The translations under genes and the position numbers were made by a program. The notes under the pieces are model-generated. The model was not told the origin of the DNA. It worked only from the letters and a program-made list of their open reading frames with translations, and ran no database searches. From JAFGCN01 sp964547015 (GTDB lineage: Archaea; Aenigmatarchaeota; Aenigmatarchaeia; QMZS01), in NCBI GenBank assembly GCA_964547015.1, contig CAZJKT010000028.1:1-6812 (forward strand): a stretch of DNA of 6,812 nt, written 5' to 3'. Numbering within the stretch: the stretch's first letter is position 1; each line of letters begins with the position of its first letter. Below, piece after piece: positions 4,848-6,812 of this stretch.

Positions 4848-6110
4848 ATGTATATGCAGGAATTTTCCCAAAAAATCGAAATCTACCAAATTGGATATGG
4901 CGCCTTTGGCAGAAAGGGCTTTGAGAAGATTATTGAGCTGGCAAAGGAAAATGAATTCCTGGAATTTAGGGGGCTTGCCGAGATTAACCCCGACAGGAGA
5001 AGCCACGCCGCAAAATTGGCTAAGGGGGAGGGGATGGACATAGAAATATTCAGCCACACGCTTGAGCTCTACCAAAAAGCCTCAAAGTCCAGAAACAAAG
5101 TGCTGATTTATGATTCCGGGCCAACTGAGCTTCACTCCTCCCATATCCTCAAATCATGCCACTTCGGGTTTTGGCACCTCTCCGAAAAGCCCCCCTGCCT
5201 TACAAAGCCGGATTTCGAGCGGATATCCAAAGCTAAAGGCTGGCTGTGCAACACCATAGAGGAAGAAAATGAAGTCGTGCTTGCGGCGCGAAAATACCTC
5301 AAAACAAACGACCTTGAAATAAAATCCATTCGGGCTTTTCGCGAATCCTCTTTTGGGATACACAAGGTCCTTGGGGGGTGCAAGAGGTCTGCAGTTACAG
5401 GAGGGTGCCTCTTGGACAAGGCAAGCCACGAAAAATATCTCTTCGCTCTAATAAAAGCGACAGGGGAGCACGCAACGTCTGTGAATATAACAAAAGCCAA
5501 GGGAAAATACCTTATGATTGAGTCCTACTACAAAGACAGCTTCATAGATATTTACAGCCACCCTTCAAAAAAAATCACAAAGATGACGGCAACGGCGCAA
5601 AGCTGCTTTGGCGGAATAATACAGACAGACAAGAAAAAAATACCTTTTTCGATTTCGGTAGGCTGGGTAGGGGCCTCAAAAGAAGGCAAAAAACTAGGGG
5701 AAATGATTAAGGAGAAAACCGGATATGAAATTTTAAAAGAAAAGCAAATCTCGTGCGTAACAACCCCTTATTCGGACTTGAGGCTGTTTATCCTTGACTG
5801 CGGAGACCTCAAGCTCTACGGGGAACTCAAAGAAAAAAGGCTTTTTTCTGAGAGCGAAGGCGTGTTTAGGGAAATAAGTATCCCTAACCTAAAGCGCGAC
5901 CAGCTTTATAGGGTGCTTGAAAATGCCGCCCTTCTGGCAAGAGGGGGAATTGCCCCTGACACCGAAGACCTGTCATTTATTATGAACGCAATTTTTGACG
6001 CCCGCGAAATAATTGAAATAGACCTTGAAGAGAGAACTCCCGAAGATGAGCTGAAAAAAACAAAGGGCCTTATAGAGAAATTCTGCGAAAATCGCCCGGA
6101 CAAAAAGTAA
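4848..6110 (+). CDS. Gfo/Idh/MocA-family NAD(P)-dependent oxidoreductase
   Basis: The 420-residue protein begins with a Rossmann nucleotide-binding strand and loop, IYQIGYGAFGRKG (12-24, GxGxxG at G16, G18, G21). LAEINPDR (43-50) follows where an acidic or basic residue chooses NAD or NADP. HLSEKPPCLTK (110-120) carries the family's EKP motif with the expected catalytic lysine K114, and GGCLLDKASHEKY (185-197) matches the GG-xxx-DxxxH motif that closes the active site (D190, H194). Members oxidise or reduce sugars, cyclitols and nucleotide sugars in the cytosol. The substrate cannot be read from sequence. The protein is somewhat longer than the usual 330-390 residues; the extra length seems to be in the C-terminal half, which is diverged and ends in a charged helix. 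M1 (4848) and M3 (4854) are both possible starts. The PIG-L deacetylase gene follows after 4 bp, implying one operon and an amino-sugar-type substrate. Confidence 0.82.
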   Translation: MYMQEFSQKIEIYQIGYGAFGRKGFEKIIELAKENEFLEFRGLAEINPDRRSHAAKLAKGEGMDIEIFSHTLELYQKASKSRNKVLIYDSGPTELHSSHILKSCHFGFWHLSEKPPCLTKPDFERISKAKGWLCNTIEEENEVVLAARKYLKTNDLEIKSIRAFRESSFGIHKVLGGCKRSAVTGGCLLDKASHEKYLFALIKATGEHATSVNITKAKGKYLMIESYYKDSFIDIYSHPSKKITKMTATAQSCFGGIIQTDKKKIPFSISVGWVGASKEGKKLGEMIKEKTGYEILKEKQISCVTTPYSDLRLFILDCGDLKLYGELKEKRLFSESEGVFREISIPNLKRDQLYRVLENAALLARGGIAPDTEDLSFIMNAIFDAREIIEIDLEERTPEDELKKTKGLIEKFCENRPDKK

Positions 6111-6114
6111 AATC

Positions 6115-6812
6115 ATGAAAGCCCTATTTTTTAATCCGCATAATGACGACACAATCATCAGCCTTGGGGGCACGCTTATCGGCCTTATAGAAAAAGGCTG
6201 GGAAATAGGCTATATTTACATGACCGACGGAAGGCACGGAAGCAATATCATGACGCCCGAAAAGACCTTTGAAGTCAGGTCAAAAGAAGCAAAATCCGAA
6301 AGGAAGTTTCTCGGAATCAGGAAATTCTGGGATATGGGGATTGAAGACGGGACACTTTCAAAAATAAGCCAAGACAAGAAGGAAAAGGTGATGCTTAAGA
6401 TTTCAAAGGTACTTGACGATTACAAGCCGGAGGTGGTATTTATTCCAACCCGCTCGGAAATGCACCCCGACCATCGGGCAACCCACGACCTTGCATGGGA
6501 AATCCTAGAGAAAAGAGCGGACCATATTCTGGTTGCCAAATACTTAATATGGTTTTTTCCTGACTTCTACGCAAAAAGGACCGATGTTTGCGAAAAAATT
6601 ATGCTTTCCGGGATAGACAAACATCTGGATAAAAAAATTGAGGCGATAAGGCTTCATAAGTCGCAGATAGCTGAGGGCCATTACGACATAATTTCGCGGC
6701 ATATAAACGCATATTTTGCCCAGATTTTCAAGACATATCAGGAAAAGGGGCCTGATTTTGTCGAAGTTATCGGGCTTTTTAACAGGTCGGGGCAGAACAG
6801 AAAAGCTGAAGA
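6115..6812 (+). CDS. PIG-L/LmbE-family N-deacetylase, C-terminus cut by window edge
   Basis: From the ATG at 6115 the frame stays open for 232 codons to the window edge, so the stop is missing; family members are about 220-280 residues and most of the fold is present. The zinc-site motif is NPHNDDT (7-13), the equivalent of (A)HPDDE: H9 and D12 as ligands, D11 as catalytic base. The second motif EMHPDHRATHDL (115-126) supplies the third ligand, probably H120. The GGTLIGLIEKGWEIGYIYMTDG stretch from residue 17 (quoted here for its GG and TDG ends), RSKEAKSERKFLGI (54-67) and the LHKSQ near 180-184 are typical of the family. These zinc hydrolases remove acetyl groups from GlcNAc-type sugars on lipids, inositol, thiol cofactors or chitobiose. 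The usual E after DD is T13. It begins 4 bp after the oxidoreductase stop without its own Shine-Dalgarno site, so it is probably translationally coupled and shares that operon's pathway. Confidence 0.88.
   Translation, partial: MKALFFNPHNDDTIISLGGTLIGLIEKGWEIGYIYMTDGRHGSNIMTPEKTFEVRSKEAKSERKFLGIRKFWDMGIEDGTLSKISQDKKEKVMLKISKVLDDYKPEVVFIPTRSEMHPDHRATHDLAWEILEKRADHILVAKYLIWFFPDFYAKRTDVCEKIMLSGIDKHLDKKIEAIRLHKSQIAEGHYDIISRHINAYFAQIFKTYQEKGPDFVEVIGLFNRSGQNRKAE

Noticed and set aside
5132..5500. Two overlapping minus-strand open frames within the oxidoreductase gene, and others at 2155-2370, 2895-3312 and 5906-6173
   Set aside because: Each lies wholly or largely opposite a well-supported gene, with no family motif, and arises from third-position bias.

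Overview
The window reads as archaeal. It carries a complete Dph6-type diphthine--ammonia ligase, an enzyme of the diphthamide pathway found only in archaea and eukaryotes. Several starts lack a Shine-Dalgarno sequence and instead have an A/T-rich TATA-like element roughly 20-30 bases upstream, as expected for leaderless archaeal transcripts. Gene ends are followed by T-rich tracts rather than hairpin-plus-U terminators. The gene content is small, varied and loosely grouped. That would suit an uncultured DPANN or euryarchaeal lineage, but nothing here fixes the phylum. There are no rRNA or tRNA genes, insertion sequences or CRISPR arrays.

Layout, left to right. (1) Bases 1-598, minus strand: a membrane protein of the UPF0316 (DUF5698/DUF2179) family, cut by the left edge. 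(2) 646-912, plus strand: a small PspC-domain membrane protein, divergent from gene 1 across 47 bp. (3) 917-1933, minus strand: a two-TM potassium-channel-like protein, tail to tail with PspC (only 4 bp between stop codons). (4) 1934-2173: the longest intergenic region (240 bp), with a TATA element, a tandem 8-bp repeat and a long inverted repeat overlapping the start region of the next gene. (5) 2174-4065, plus strand: an MTA/SAH-type deaminase and Dph6, overlapping by 4 bases (ATGA). (6) 4086-4712: a protein with a helical-looking N-terminal part and a very lysine-rich histone-H1-like tail, followed by T-rich terminator tracts. (7) 4848-6812, plus strand: a Gfo/Idh/MocA-family oxidoreductase and a PIG-L/LmbE deacetylase, 4 bp apart; the deacetylase runs off the right edge.

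How they may work together. The deaminase/Dph6 pair links naturally to diphthamide on elongation factor 2: Dph5 (not in the window) makes S-adenosylhomocysteine, the deaminase family can deaminate it, and Dph6 needs ammonia, which the deaminase releases. The oxidoreductase and PIG-L pair looks like part of an amino-sugar or glycoconjugate pathway continuing to the right. The three left-hand membrane proteins suggest envelope or ion homeostasis, but nothing shows a joint function.

Most of the genes are ordinary family members. The points most worth a second look are the deaminase/Dph6 coupling, the structured leader at 2083-2164, the H1-like protein and the channel without a recognisable RCK domain.
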